The translations under genes and the position numbers were made by a program. From a bacterium (GTDB lineage Bacteria > Armatimonadota > Zipacnadia > Zipacnadales > Zipacnadaceae): a stretch of 29,637 nt of DNA. A model generated the notes under the pieces. That model saw nothing but the letters and a program-made list of their open reading frames with translations, had not been told where the DNA came from and searched no databases. Positions 1 through 7,918 of this stretch are shown one piece after another; position 1 is the first letter of the stretch, and each line of letters begins with the position of its first letter. The DNA is taken from positions 1-29,637 of the forward strand of contig JAUVXR010000031.1 of the NCBI GenBank assembly GCA_030603495.1. The letters are read 5' to 3'.

Positions 1-2
1 GC

Positions 3-80
3 GATCGCCTCGGGATTGACCTGGGCACGTCCAGTGTCGTAGTCTATGCCTGGGGCCGGGGCATAGTCATCCGCGAGCCT
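3..80 (+). pseudogene. MreB/Mbl-like N-terminal fragment
   Basis: Reading the frame that begins at position 3 gives about 26 residues that match the N-terminus of MreB-family actins: the phosphate-1 loop GIDLGTSS, then VVVYAWGRGIVIREP. Similarity stops abruptly at the Pro codon at 78-80. From there the next gene's similarity begins in a different frame, and this frame reaches TGA at 117-119. The fragment is not a copy of the complete mreB at 12860-13912, because the two differ at most third positions and at several residues (TSSVVV against TANTLV). It is therefore a piece of a paralogue or of a foreign mreB. Whether the gene extends left of the window cannot be seen. With so few residues, the family call rests on the conserved phosphate loop and the GRGIV..EP motif. 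Confidence 0.6.
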
Positions 81-978
81 TGGCACCGTACCGTTCCCCG
101 AAGTCGAGGAGATGATTGAGGAAACCGACGAGTGGCACGTCCGCAAAGACGGCCGCGGCGCGATACTCAAGTATTGGAAGAACAAGTCGGGCACGCCGCA
201 GCATATCAGCTTCACGGTGACCAGCCCGGAGACGTGGGCCGAGTACCGCGAGCCGCTCCTGGAGCTGGACCGCAGCCGCTATGACGCGGCCAAGACTTGC
301 GAGGACCTGGCCGTTGTCCGCGAAAAGGGCAAGTTTGCCGTCTATGGGAATCTCATCTTCGTAGAGCTATTGCGCGGGACGCTCGGCGACCTGGTTTGGC
401 TACCGTCGCTGCTCACCGATCCGGATTGGATCCACGATTTCAATAGTGTTTACCTGGAATTCTTCAAGACCCATTACACGGCGCTGTTCGAAGAAGCCGG
501 TTTGCCCGATGGCATTTTCCTGTACGAAGATATGGGCTTCAGCAACGGGCTGTGGTGCTCGCCCCAGACGTATCGTGAGTTGTTCCTGCCCTACTACAAA
601 GAACTGGTGGGCTTCTTCAAGGACTACGGGCTGTCCGTGATCCTGCATACCTGCGGTGACATTCGCCAGGTCGTGCCCCTGATTATCGAGGCGGGCTTTG
701 ACTGTCTGCAGGCGATAGAGGCCAAGGCAGGCAATGATGTGGTCGAATTCGCGCGCCAGTACGGTGACCAGATCTCGTATATGGGCAACATTGACGTGAC
801 CGTGCTTAATACTAACGACCGGGACAAGGTGCGGGAGGAAGTGGTGGGCAAGCTCGAGGCACTAAAGGAGTTGCGCATTTCCTACATCTTTCACTCTGAC
901 CATTCCATCCCGCCGGATGTGCGCTTCGAGACCTACTGCTATGCGCTGGAGCTGCTGCGTGAACATGGAGATTACTGA
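79..978 (+). pseudogene. 5'-truncated UroD/MtaA-type methyltransferase
   Basis: This is the C-terminal part of a uroporphyrinogen decarboxylase / cobamide methyltransferase superfamily protein. Similarity begins near LGTVPFPEVEE (from about 79, open back to a TAG at 64-66), while the first ATG is at 112 and gives 288 residues. Full family members have about 340-360 residues, so roughly 60 N-terminal residues are missing. His179-Thr-Cys181 and Cys276 (counted from the ATG at 112) fit the zinc-binding HxC...C pattern of MtaA-type corrinoid methyltransferases better than porphyrin decarboxylation, so methyl transfer is the likelier ancestral role. The substrate cannot be inferred. No ribosome-binding site is obvious before 112. 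The upstream sequence is an unrelated mreB-like piece, which points to a deletion or rearrangement. The shortened product could still be translated, but a complete barrel is doubtful. Confidence 0.75.
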
Positions 979-1025
979 AGTCGGCTGGCGCAAACATCCG
1001 CATCTGATTCGGAGGTACTTCCCAA

Positions 1026-1472
1026 GTGAACCCCACTGCACTCTTTTCCGCGTTAGCGACGGTAGTGAGCTGGGGCGGTGGCACAATCTGCGACAAGCTG
1101 GCAGTCCGGGACCTCTCTCCCCAAGGTCTGCTGCTGCTGCGCAGCCTGATTGCTGCCACGGCTATTTCCATCTGGGGTGTGGCAGGCGGTCTTTTTGGGG
1201 AGATGAGTACAGTCGGTTGGGTGCCGGTGACGTGGGTGATCGCCGGGTCACTTTCCTCCCAGATCTTTGGACAGTTTATGTATTACCGGGCGCTCAAGGT
1301 CGCTCCGGCCTCCCAGGTAGTGCCGGTCACAGCTACCTACCCGCTGGTCACCGTGGCGCTGGCGATATTGCTGCTGGGCGAGAAGCTGACCGGGGCAAAG
1401 CTGCTCGGCGTAGTCTGTATAGTAGTGGGGATAATACTGGTCTCCGGCCTGGGCCGCAACGGCGGGCTATAA
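1026..1472 (+). CDS. Half-size EamA-domain membrane permease
   Basis: A 148-residue, very hydrophobic protein with about five transmembrane segments. It ends in the typical EamA repeat pattern, PLVTVALAILLLGEKLTG followed by a hydrophobic VVGIILVSG helix. Classical DMT-superfamily exporters carry two such repeats (about 300 residues), whereas this has one, so it probably dimerises in the inner membrane like other single-EamA proteins. The cargo is unknown. The start is GTG at 1026, preceded by GGAGGT at 1011-1016, which fits well. It lies 47 bases downstream of the truncated methyltransferase gene on the same strand. Its stop codon is one base from the stop of the convergent rsmI gene, leaving no room for a separate terminator. 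Confidence 0.8.
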   Translation: MNPTALFSALATVVSWGGGTICDKLAVRDLSPQGLLLLRSLIAATAISIWGVAGGLFGEMSTVGWVPVTWVIAGSLSSQIFGQFMYYRALKVAPASQVVPVTATYPLVTVALAILLLGEKLTGAKLLGVVCIVVGIILVSGLGRNGGL

Positions 1473-1473
1473 T

Positions 1474-2343
1474 CTACTGCTGCCCGCTGCTGCACTGTAC
1501 CAACTCATAAGCCTGGTTGCGGCTGAGGCCGGTCAACAGCTCGACCACATGGGCAACATCCCGCCGACTCATCCCCGCTGCCAGCATTGCCTCGATTGCC
1601 TCACGCAAGGCCTCCTGGGATACCTCTAGCCGTGAATCCAGTGCTTGTGCCGGGCTGAGCACCAGCGTGAATTCCCCGCGCGGTTCCTGCTCTGAGAAGT
1701 ACTCGGCCACCTCGGCCACGGTACCAGTCCGCAACTCTTCGTGCAGCTTGGTCAGCTCGCGAGCCACAACTATCCGCCGCTCGGGGCAGATGGCGGATAG
1801 CATCTGGAGGGTCGCGGCTACCCGCTGGGGCGCTTCGTAGAATACCGTCGGGCGTAGGTCGTCGGCCATCTGCTGAAGGAACTGCTGCCTTTCGGCCTGC
1901 TTGCGTGCGGGGTAACCGGCGAAGACGAAGCCGCTGGCCGCAATGCCCGCCACCGAGAAGGCCGTAGTCACTGCACTGGGTCCGGGAATCGGAACCACCT
2001 TGATTCCGTTGTCCAGGGCCAGGCAAATCAGTTCTGCGCCCGGATCGGAGACGGCGGGCGTCCCCGAGTCCGACAGCAGGGCCACCTGCTTGCCGGCCTG
2101 GAGCTGCCTAAGGATATCGTGGGCCTTGTGCCGACTGCTGTCGCCGTGGTAGCTCTCCAGGGGCGCAGAGATGTCTAAGTGGGCCAGGAGCTTGCGGGTG
2201 CGGCGGGTGTCTTCGGCGACCACGGTATCCACCCGTCCCAGCACTTCGCGCGCCCGGTCGGTGATGTCCTGCAGGTTGCCCAGAGGAGTAGCCACGACAT
2301 ACAGCACCCCGATGGGGCCTTGTTCGCATTCCAGGCTGCTCAT
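1474..2343 (-). CDS. rsmI: 16S rRNA (cytidine-1402 2'-O)-methyltransferase RsmI
   Basis: RsmI uses SAM to methylate the ribose of C1402 in the decoding centre of 16S rRNA. The protein shows the tetrapyrrole-methylase-type fold signatures in order: YVVATPLGNLQDIT, AEDTRRTRKLLAHL, LLSDSGTPAVSDPG and IPGPSAV. It ends with the extra C-terminal helical part usual for RsmI. From the ATG at 2343 it has 289 residues, the normal family length. An in-frame GTG at 2382 overlaps the nadE stop (GTGA) and would add 13 residues of low-complexity sequence (MRARPQPARRRGA). I prefer 2343 because the protein then starts close to the first conserved strand and GAGGAG lies just upstream. It is the last gene of the minus-strand run nadE-rsmI. 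Confidence 0.93.
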   Translation of the reverse strand: MSSLECEQGPIGVLYVVATPLGNLQDITDRAREVLGRVDTVVAEDTRRTRKLLAHLDISAPLESYHGDSSRHKAHDILRQLQAGKQVALLSDSGTPAVSDPGAELICLALDNGIKVVPIPGPSAVTTAFSVAGIAASGFVFAGYPARKQAERQQFLQQMADDLRPTVFYEAPQRVAATLQMLSAICPERRIVVARELTKLHEELRTGTVAEVAEYFSEQEPRGEFTLVLSPAQALDSRLEVSQEALREAIEAMLAAGMSRRDVAHVVELLTGLSRNQAYELVQCSSGQQ

Positions 2344-2378
2344 TGCTCCTCGCCGTCTTGCCGGTTGGGGCCGGGCCC

Positions 2379-3152
2379 TCACTCGATCTTCGCCGCGGGG
2401 GGCATGTGCCGCTTGTATGCCGAACGCTCGACTCTGGCGGCGATCTTCTCCACCAGCGCCAAGGTGAAGCCATGCTCAGCGACCTGCTGAGGGTTGAGTT
2501 GCTGGTCCATTAACCGGTAGAGGATTTGGTCGGCGTCGGCGTAGGTGAAGCCTAGCTCGCCCTCGTCGGTCTGGCCTGGCCACAAGTTGGCCGACGGGGG
2601 TTTGGCGCATATTGCCTCTGGGACACCCATCTCCCGGGCCAACTGCCGCACCTGCGTCTTGTACAGATTCCCCAGGGGGGCGAAAGCGCAGGCCATGTCG
2701 CCCCAGATCGTTGTGTAGCCCAGTAGTCGCTCGGTCTTGTTGCCCGTACCCACCACCAGTGCCTGATAGGCTCGCGAGTGGTCATAAAGAATACTCATTC
2801 GTTCCCGGGCCATCTTGTTAGCGCGGCGGTTACGGTCGGCCTCGGGGAAACGGTCGAAGTACGCGTCTATCTGGGGGGTAATATCAATAACTTGGCTGGA
2901 GATGCCCAACTGCTCGGCGATCAACCCGGCATCTTCCAAGCAGTCCGCAGCAATTGTCCGGTAGGGCAGGATCAGGCCCAAGACGTCCTCGGGACCGAGA
3001 GCCTCGACTGTGAGGTAGGCAGTGACGGTCGAATCCAGGCCGCCAGAGAGGCCGATAATACCACGGCAGAAGCCGGCCGTAGTGGTCTGCTCGCGGATGA
3101 ACTCGATCAGCTTATGCTTCACGGCGCCAGCGTCAATCTCCAGAGCTGACAC
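2379..3152 (-). CDS. nadE: NH3-dependent NAD synthetase
   Basis: NadE makes NAD from nicotinic acid adenine dinucleotide, ATP and ammonia in the cytoplasm. The 257-residue protein is the short, ammonia-using form with no N-terminal glutaminase domain. The PP-loop SGGLDST is at residues 36-42, followed by the family motifs VVGTGNKTERLLGY (deamido-NAD site), TIWGDMACAFAPLGNLYKTQV and PPSANLWPGQTDEGELG. The start is GTG at 3152 with a strong AGGAGGT seven bases upstream. It lies 33 bases downstream of the parvulin-TPR gene, and its TGA overlaps a possible GTG start of rsmI, so the three genes are probably one transcript. No glutaminase subunit is encoded nearby. Confidence 0.95.
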   Translation of the reverse strand: MSALEIDAGAVKHKLIEFIREQTTTAGFCRGIIGLSGGLDSTVTAYLTVEALGPEDVLGLILPYRTIAADCLEDAGLIAEQLGISSQVIDITPQIDAYFDRFPEADRNRRANKMARERMSILYDHSRAYQALVVGTGNKTERLLGYTTIWGDMACAFAPLGNLYKTQVRQLAREMGVPEAICAKPPSANLWPGQTDEGELGFTYADADQILYRLMDQQLNPQQVAEHGFTLALVEKIAARVERSAYKRHMPPAAKIE

Positions 3153-3185
3153 GACCAGACCTCCTGCAATAGCTGGAACCCCGGC

Positions 3186-4808
3186 CTAGTTGAGGGGTAG
3201 TGGTACCGAGCTGCCCAGCGATTCTTCTTGTAGCTCCTGGAACTCTTCCAGCCACTTCTGCTCCTGCTGGACGCCTTCAGTGTGGCCCATCTCTTTGTAT
3301 ATGCCTCTAAGCTCGGTGTGAATGCGGTTGTTGCCATACTGGAGGGCAGCGGCCCAGTCTGACGCGCTTTTGAATTCCTGAATGGCTTCCTCGTTCCTTT
3401 TCTGCTCGCGCAGCAGCTTTCCCAGCGCCATATGCACCTCGGGTGAGGAGGCGCCCCCGGCACGTTCAGCGATCTGCCGGAAGTACTCGATAGCCTGCTC
3501 CTTGCGGCCTTCTTCCTGGTGGATGGTGGCCAGAGTGTAGCGTGCGGTCATATTGTACGAGTCGTTCTGGGCCGCTTCCTCGAGCAAAGGTATCGCCTCG
3601 GCTTGCCTCCCTTGCCGGAGCATGTCCATAGCATGGAGTTCAGGATCATAGATCTCGATTTTCGCTTGCTGCTTTAGGTTCTGTCTGTATTCGTTCGAAA
3701 CTTGCCATTCCTGAGTAGCCTTCTGCTGGTCAATATAGCGCTGTTTTTGCTCCTCGAAGTCATCCGGGAGGTTAATGCGCTTGTCTTCCACTTTGATGAT
3801 GTGGAGTCCAAAGGGCGATGTCACTACGCCGCTGACCTGCCCGGGCTGGAGAGCAAAAGCGGCGTCGGAGAACTCTTTGACCATTCCCCGACGGCTGAAC
3901 CACCCCAGATCGCCCCCCTGCTTGGCGCTAGTGGAATCGTGGGAATACTCCTGGGCGAGTTGGGCGAAATCCGCCCCTTCTTCGATCTTGGCCAGCAGTT
4001 CTTCAGTCTTATGCCAGGCCTGCTCCTGAGCTTGCTCCGGGGAAAGCTCAGCAGCCGAGCTATCTGCTTCCGAACCCTCGGAGCTGTCGTCCTCGCTGGT
4101 AGTGTCCTGGGCGAGCTTATCGGGACGGATGAGGATATGGCGTGCCTTAACCTCTTCGTAGTCTTTCTTGACCGTCTCTTCGGTGACTTCCACCTGCTCT
4201 TGGATCTTGGCCTGGAGCCTTTCCATCAGCAACCCCTCGCGAAGTCCCTCCCGGTCTGCCGCGAGCCTGTCCCGGAGCTGCTGGGCGTACTGCTCATAGG
4301 ACAGTCCCTGTCGCTTCAGATACTTGCGTAGCTCCTTCTGATCGGGGAAGCGGCGGTCTATCGAGCTATTGACCAGTTCTTCGATTCGCGCATTGACGTC
4401 TTTGCGCGAGGCTCTTACGCCCTCTGCGCTTGTGGCCTTGAGCAGTAGATGACGCTCGATGATGCTATCGAGCAACTGATACTTGGCGAAGGGCTGGTTA
4501 CTAAGGGGCATTCCGCGTGCCTCATCAAGCATCCGCAGAAGGCGCAATTCGAAGTCCCGGCGCTCGATTCGATGTCCGTTGACCTTGGCTATCAGAGGCG
4601 TAACCTGGCGGACGTCTTCGCCCCGTTCCCCCTGTGCTCCTGAGCTCGGCGCACGGCTCGGGCCAAACCCCAGATATGCACCCGCCAGGAACACTACCAC
4701 AATAGCCCAGAAGATGATCGCCAAGGGAGTGCCGAGGCGTAGAGTGCGCTTCCCTAGGCGAATGTGGATGGGTTTGCTGAAACTCTTGCGCAGACCTACT
4801 ATTGACAT
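3186..4808 (-). CDS. Membrane-anchored SurA/PpiC-type peptidyl-prolyl isomerase with TPR tail
   Basis: A 540-residue envelope foldase. A basic N-terminus (1-27) is followed by one transmembrane helix (about 28-48), which would place the rest outside the cytoplasm. Residues 70-220 are a SurA-type chaperone region. Residues 221-341 are a parvulin domain with the expected markers: ARHIL with His224, GGDLGWF, PGQVSGVV, and FGLHIIKV with His336. Isomerase activity is therefore likely. An acidic, Ser-rich insertion (about 233-258) interrupts the domain after its first strand. Residues 385-520 form tetratricopeptide-type helical repeats, which usually bind protein partners. The start is ATG at 4808. 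The gene lies 29 bases after thiC and 33 before nadE, so it shares their transcript. The exact orthologue name (PrsA, SurA or PpiD) cannot be fixed from sequence alone. Confidence 0.88.
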   Translation of the reverse strand: MSIVGLRKSFSKPIHIRLGKRTLRLGTPLAIIFWAIVVVFLAGAYLGFGPSRAPSSGAQGERGEDVRQVTPLIAKVNGHRIERRDFELRLLRMLDEARGMPLSNQPFAKYQLLDSIIERHLLLKATSAEGVRASRKDVNARIEELVNSSIDRRFPDQKELRKYLKRQGLSYEQYAQQLRDRLAADREGLREGLLMERLQAKIQEQVEVTEETVKKDYEEVKARHILIRPDKLAQDTTSEDDSSEGSEADSSAAELSPEQAQEQAWHKTEELLAKIEEGADFAQLAQEYSHDSTSAKQGGDLGWFSRRGMVKEFSDAAFALQPGQVSGVVTSPFGLHIIKVEDKRINLPDDFEEQKQRYIDQQKATQEWQVSNEYRQNLKQQAKIEIYDPELHAMDMLRQGRQAEAIPLLEEAAQNDSYNMTARYTLATIHQEEGRKEQAIEYFRQIAERAGGASSPEVHMALGKLLREQKRNEEAIQEFKSASDWAAALQYGNNRIHTELRGIYKEMGHTEGVQQEQKWLEEFQELQEESLGSSVPLPLN

Positions 4809-4837
4809 ATGCTCTCAGAGGCTCCTTAGGTCCCTAC

Positions 4838-6133
4838 TCAGTCCTTGGTGCCCGCGGCGGCTGGGCGCGCCAAGTCAATCTTTATCGAGCAGAACTTGCC
4901 ACACATCGAGCACGCCTTGGCATCGAGTGTCCCGCGCTCGTTGCGTCGCGTACGCACGGTACCGGGGTCAAGGGCTAACTCAGCCATCCGCTCCCAGTCC
5001 AGGTGGCGGCGAGCCGCCGACATCTTATCATCCCACTCAGCGGCCCCGGGTACGCCCTTGACCACGTCAGCCGCGTGAGCAGCGATGCGCGAGGCCACCA
5101 CGCCCTCGATTACGTCCCTCTCGTCAGGCAGACCAATGTGCTCAGCGGGCGTGACGTAGCACAGGTAGTCGGCACCGGCCGCGGCACACAGCGTCCCGCC
5201 GATGGCGGCGGTAATATGGTCGTAGCCGGGCGCGACATCGGTCACCAGCGGGCCCAGCACGTAGAGGGGGGCGTTGTGGCCAAGCTGTTTGTGCAGCAGC
5301 ACGATGCCCACGATCTGGTCAAGGGGCATATGCCCAGGCCCTTCCACGAAGACCTGGACACCGGCCTCCCGGGCAGCCAGAACTAGTTCGCCTTGCACGC
5401 GCATCTCGGCGATTTGCCCCAGATCCGAAGCATCTGCTACCGCGCCGGGTCGCAAACCGTCGCCCAGGCTGGCCGCCACACCGTACTTAGCCAGGATTTC
5501 CAGCAGGCGGTCATACTGCTCGTAGAGAGGGTTTTCCTGGTGATTGGCCGCCATCCAGTTAGCCAGCATGCTCCCGCCGCGACTGACGATTCCCCCTACG
5601 CGCGGGCTACTATCCAGGGCAGCAACGCTCCCGTGGGTCACGGCGCAGTGCAGGGTCATAAAGTCAATCCCGTCTTGCGCCTGGCGCTCGATCACCTCGA
5701 AGATATGGTCGGCGGTCATCTTGTCTGTGCTACTGAAACGCTCCTGGGCTTCGACAGCCGCCTGGTATATCGGCACCGTCCCCAGCGTCACTGGACACTG
5801 CTCGCGCATGGCGCGGCGAACTGCGTCCAGGTCCCCGCCGGTGCTCAGGTCCATCACCGTATCGGCGCCCATCGTGACGGCTGCCTCCAGCTTGCGCAGT
5901 TCCTCCTGGACGTCGGGAAAGTCGGGCGACGTGCCCAGATTGGCGTTAATCTTGGTGCGCAGTCCCGCCCCGATACCCAGTGGCCGCACCGGCCCGTCTG
6001 CTCGACCGAACACGACGATTTCGCCCGCTCGCACGCCAGCCGCTAGCTTGCCCACCGCTATCTGCTCGTCGCGAGCGATCGCTGCTAAAGTCGCTTCGTC
6101 TGAAATTCTCAGCGGGTCAATTATGCAAGACAT
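4838..6133 (-). CDS. thiC: Phosphomethylpyrimidine synthase ThiC
   Basis: ThiC is a radical-SAM enzyme that rearranges aminoimidazole ribotide into hydroxymethylpyrimidine phosphate for thiamine synthesis. Family blocks visible along the protein include IGAGLRTKINANLGTS, MGADTVMDLSTGG, MTLHCAVTHGS, SRGGSMLANWM, EGPGHMPLDQI and LGPLVTDVAPGYDHI. The C-terminal cluster motif reads CSMCGKFC, that is Cys-x2-Cys-x3-Cys, one residue shorter than the CSMCGPKFC of enterobacterial ThiC. At about 431 residues it belongs to the short class without the long N-terminal extension. I chose the ATG at 6133; an in-frame GTG at 6145 would add four residues, and neither has a clear Shine-Dalgarno site. A good sigma-70 promoter lies at 6214-6243. 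No other thiamine gene is present in the window. Confidence 0.95.
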   Translation of the reverse strand: MSCIIDPLRISDEATLAAIARDEQIAVGKLAAGVRAGEIVVFGRADGPVRPLGIGAGLRTKINANLGTSPDFPDVQEELRKLEAAVTMGADTVMDLSTGGDLDAVRRAMREQCPVTLGTVPIYQAAVEAQERFSSTDKMTADHIFEVIERQAQDGIDFMTLHCAVTHGSVAALDSSPRVGGIVSRGGSMLANWMAANHQENPLYEQYDRLLEILAKYGVAASLGDGLRPGAVADASDLGQIAEMRVQGELVLAAREAGVQVFVEGPGHMPLDQIVGIVLLHKQLGHNAPLYVLGPLVTDVAPGYDHITAAIGGTLCAAAGADYLCYVTPAEHIGLPDERDVIEGVVASRIAAHAADVVKGVPGAAEWDDKMSAARRHLDWERMAELALDPGTVRTRRNERGTLDAKACSMCGKFCSIKIDLARPAAAGTKD

Positions 6134-6213
6134 TGCTATACACACGATTCGATGGTCAGTGAAAAACTGCTGGGAGGAACGCTCTGCGGGATCCGGTCAC
6201 CAGCCTCGACCCT

Positions 6214-6243
6214 ATTATATACCAATTCCTTTGCCCGGTGCAA
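6214..6243 (-). promoter_or_regulatory. Sigma-70 promoter for thiC
   Basis: On the minus strand the sequence TTGCAC (6238-6243) is followed after 18 bases by a perfect -10 hexamer TATAAT (6214-6219). Transcription would start near 6207, leaving a leader of about 60-75 bases before thiC. I could not find the conserved TPP-riboswitch segments (CTGAGA and the ACCTGATCTGG-like stretch) in or around this leader, and it is shorter than a TPP aptamer. Confidence 0.75.
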
Positions 6244-6307
6244 TTTTGGACGTATATGAGGCAGACTGTCTACACCGAGGGCCAATGATATCAGTTGGCT
6301 GCCCGGC

Positions 6308-7651
6308 TTAGTCCGCGGTAGGCGGGGAGTCGTCCCCTTCGCCCAGCAGCGCCAGTGCTTCGGCAATCTCCTTGGCTACTTCGTCATCCTGGCGCGTGCC
6401 AGTGAACTCCTGCAAGGTCTTAACAGCCTCGGTAGCCCCGAGCTTCGCCAGAGCCAGAGCTACACCGCGCCGCACCTGATCCCGAGTATCTTCCAGGGCT
6501 TGGGTAAGCGCCTCGTGGGCATCTTTCTTCTGGCCGATCTCGCCCAAGGCGTTGGCGCTGTGCAGGCGCACGCTCCATTCTGAATCCCTGAGCGCCTTGA
6601 TGAGGGGGCCAACGGCCTTGCGGCTGCCAACCTGTCCCAGAGCCCGGGCCGCTGCCATTCGGGTGACCCAGTCCCTGTCGCGCAGGAGCTTAACCAGCGG
6701 CTCCACCGCCCTTGCTGTTCCGATATGGCCCAGGCCCTGCGCAGCGGCACAGCGCACTGAAGAATAATGGGATTTGACCAGCTTCGCGAGGTACTTCACG
6801 GACGATTCTCTACCTATTTTGCCCAGGGCAATGGCCGTGGCGCTGACAACCCGCTCGTCCGGGTCGTCGAGAGCTTTGGTCAGGGCATTGCGGGCGCGAT
6901 CGTCGCCGATATTGCCAAGCACTTCCACCGCGTATAAGCGCAGTTGGCGGCTAGCGGTATCTAGCTCTGCTAGCAACGCCGGGACCGCTGGGCGGCCGAT
7001 CTGGGATAGCGAGGCCGCCGCCGTGCGGCGCACTTCGTCGCTAACCGATCTGAGCGCTGTCACCAGCGGTTGGATCGCGATGGCACTGCGTATCTGGCCA
7101 AGGGCCTGGGTAACCGCCCGAGCCAGTTCAGTATTATCGGACTCCAGTACCTCGATGAGCGGCTCGATAGCCCGCTTGGACTTCAGGTCTCCCAGGGCGG
7201 CAACAACGGCCCGCTGGACATCAATGTTGGGGTCATTGAGTCGAGCGACAAGCTGCTGGGCCACCGAGACGTCGCCGATGTTGCCCAGGGCCTCTGCTGC
7301 CCACTTGCGGGCCAGTTGGTCCTTGCCGATGAGGGCATTGAGCAGCGCCGATATAGCTGGCTCACCCACCTTGGTGAGGGCCTCTGCTGCCACCTGCTGA
7401 ACGTTCTTGCTGGTATCGCCCAGGCTGCGGATCAGTGGCTCTACCGCCGTCTCCGCACCGATCTGGCCTAGGGCCTCGGCCGCTGCCATACGCACTTTGT
7501 AGTCGTTGTCATCAAGCAGCTTGACCAGGATCGGTGCCGCTGAGGCGCCGATCACCACTAGTTCATCGGTTACCGCCAGTCGTCCCTCGGCGGTATTCGC
7601 GTGCACCAGGTTGGACACTAGTTTCGTGATTTTGCGGTTGGATGCGGCCAT
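6308..7651 (-). CDS. HEAT-repeat (PBS-lyase type) protein
   Basis: A 447-residue protein built almost entirely of 13-14 tandem HEAT-like repeats of about 31 residues, each with the core V-R-x-x-A-A-x-A-L-G-x-I-G then A-V-x-P-L-[IV]-x-x-L-x-D. Examples are VRMAAAEALGQIGAETAVEP and TRMAAARALGQVGSRKAVGP. Such arrays form a curved solenoid used for protein-protein contacts. No signal peptide, membrane helix or catalytic domain is visible, so it is probably a cytoplasmic scaffold with unknown partners. The last 25 residues are acidic and likely disordered. The start is ATG at 7651 with AAGG seven bases upstream. It lies 267 bases downstream of the acidic membrane protein gene, and thiC follows after a gap of about 160 bases that carries its own promoter, so functional coupling with thiC is not implied. 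Confidence 0.88.
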   Translation of the reverse strand: MAASNRKITKLVSNLVHANTAEGRLAVTDELVVIGASAAPILVKLLDDNDYKVRMAAAEALGQIGAETAVEPLIRSLGDTSKNVQQVAAEALTKVGEPAISALLNALIGKDQLARKWAAEALGNIGDVSVAQQLVARLNDPNIDVQRAVVAALGDLKSKRAIEPLIEVLESDNTELARAVTQALGQIRSAIAIQPLVTALRSVSDEVRRTAAASLSQIGRPAVPALLAELDTASRQLRLYAVEVLGNIGDDRARNALTKALDDPDERVVSATAIALGKIGRESSVKYLAKLVKSHYSSVRCAAAQGLGHIGTARAVEPLVKLLRDRDWVTRMAAARALGQVGSRKAVGPLIKALRDSEWSVRLHSANALGEIGQKKDAHEALTQALEDTRDQVRRGVALALAKLGATEAVKTLQEFTGTRQDDEVAKEIAEALALLGEGDDSPPTAD

Positions 7652-7918
7652 GCTACGACCTTGGCGTTATATAGTGAGTTGGGTCATTACTGGGCCCCAC
7701 ATTGCGAGGAGGTCTCCTAACCGGCCGGCCGCGCCCAGAGCCAATGGCCGCCGTCGGCTCGGCATGTTGCCCTCTGCTCGCCATATCGCGGCGCGGACAC
7801 TAGGCATCTGTTAGCCAAGCGCCGCCGCGAAGGCTATCTGTTTGCCAGCACCCTTATCCACGAGCTGGCCCCGTCCGCTACGAAAGGCCCAACGGTTGTT
7901 GGTAAACTCGGCGAGTCG
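7652..7918. other. Intergenic stretch without recognised content
   Basis: These 267 bases separate the HEAT-repeat gene from the gene upstream of it on the same strand. I see no credible coding region, tRNA or promoter of good quality. GC-rich stretches such as CGGCCGGCCGCG near 7720 give only short self-complementarity with no T-tract. Confidence 0.5.

Noticed and set aside
6134-6310. TPP riboswitch before thiC
   Set aside because: The conserved aptamer segments are absent, and the promoter leaves only a short leader.
6308-7651. HEAT-repeat protein as a phycobilin lyase
   Set aside because: The PBS-lyase-type repeat is only a sequence-repeat name; no phycobiliprotein or photosynthesis genes are present and no catalytic residues are visible.
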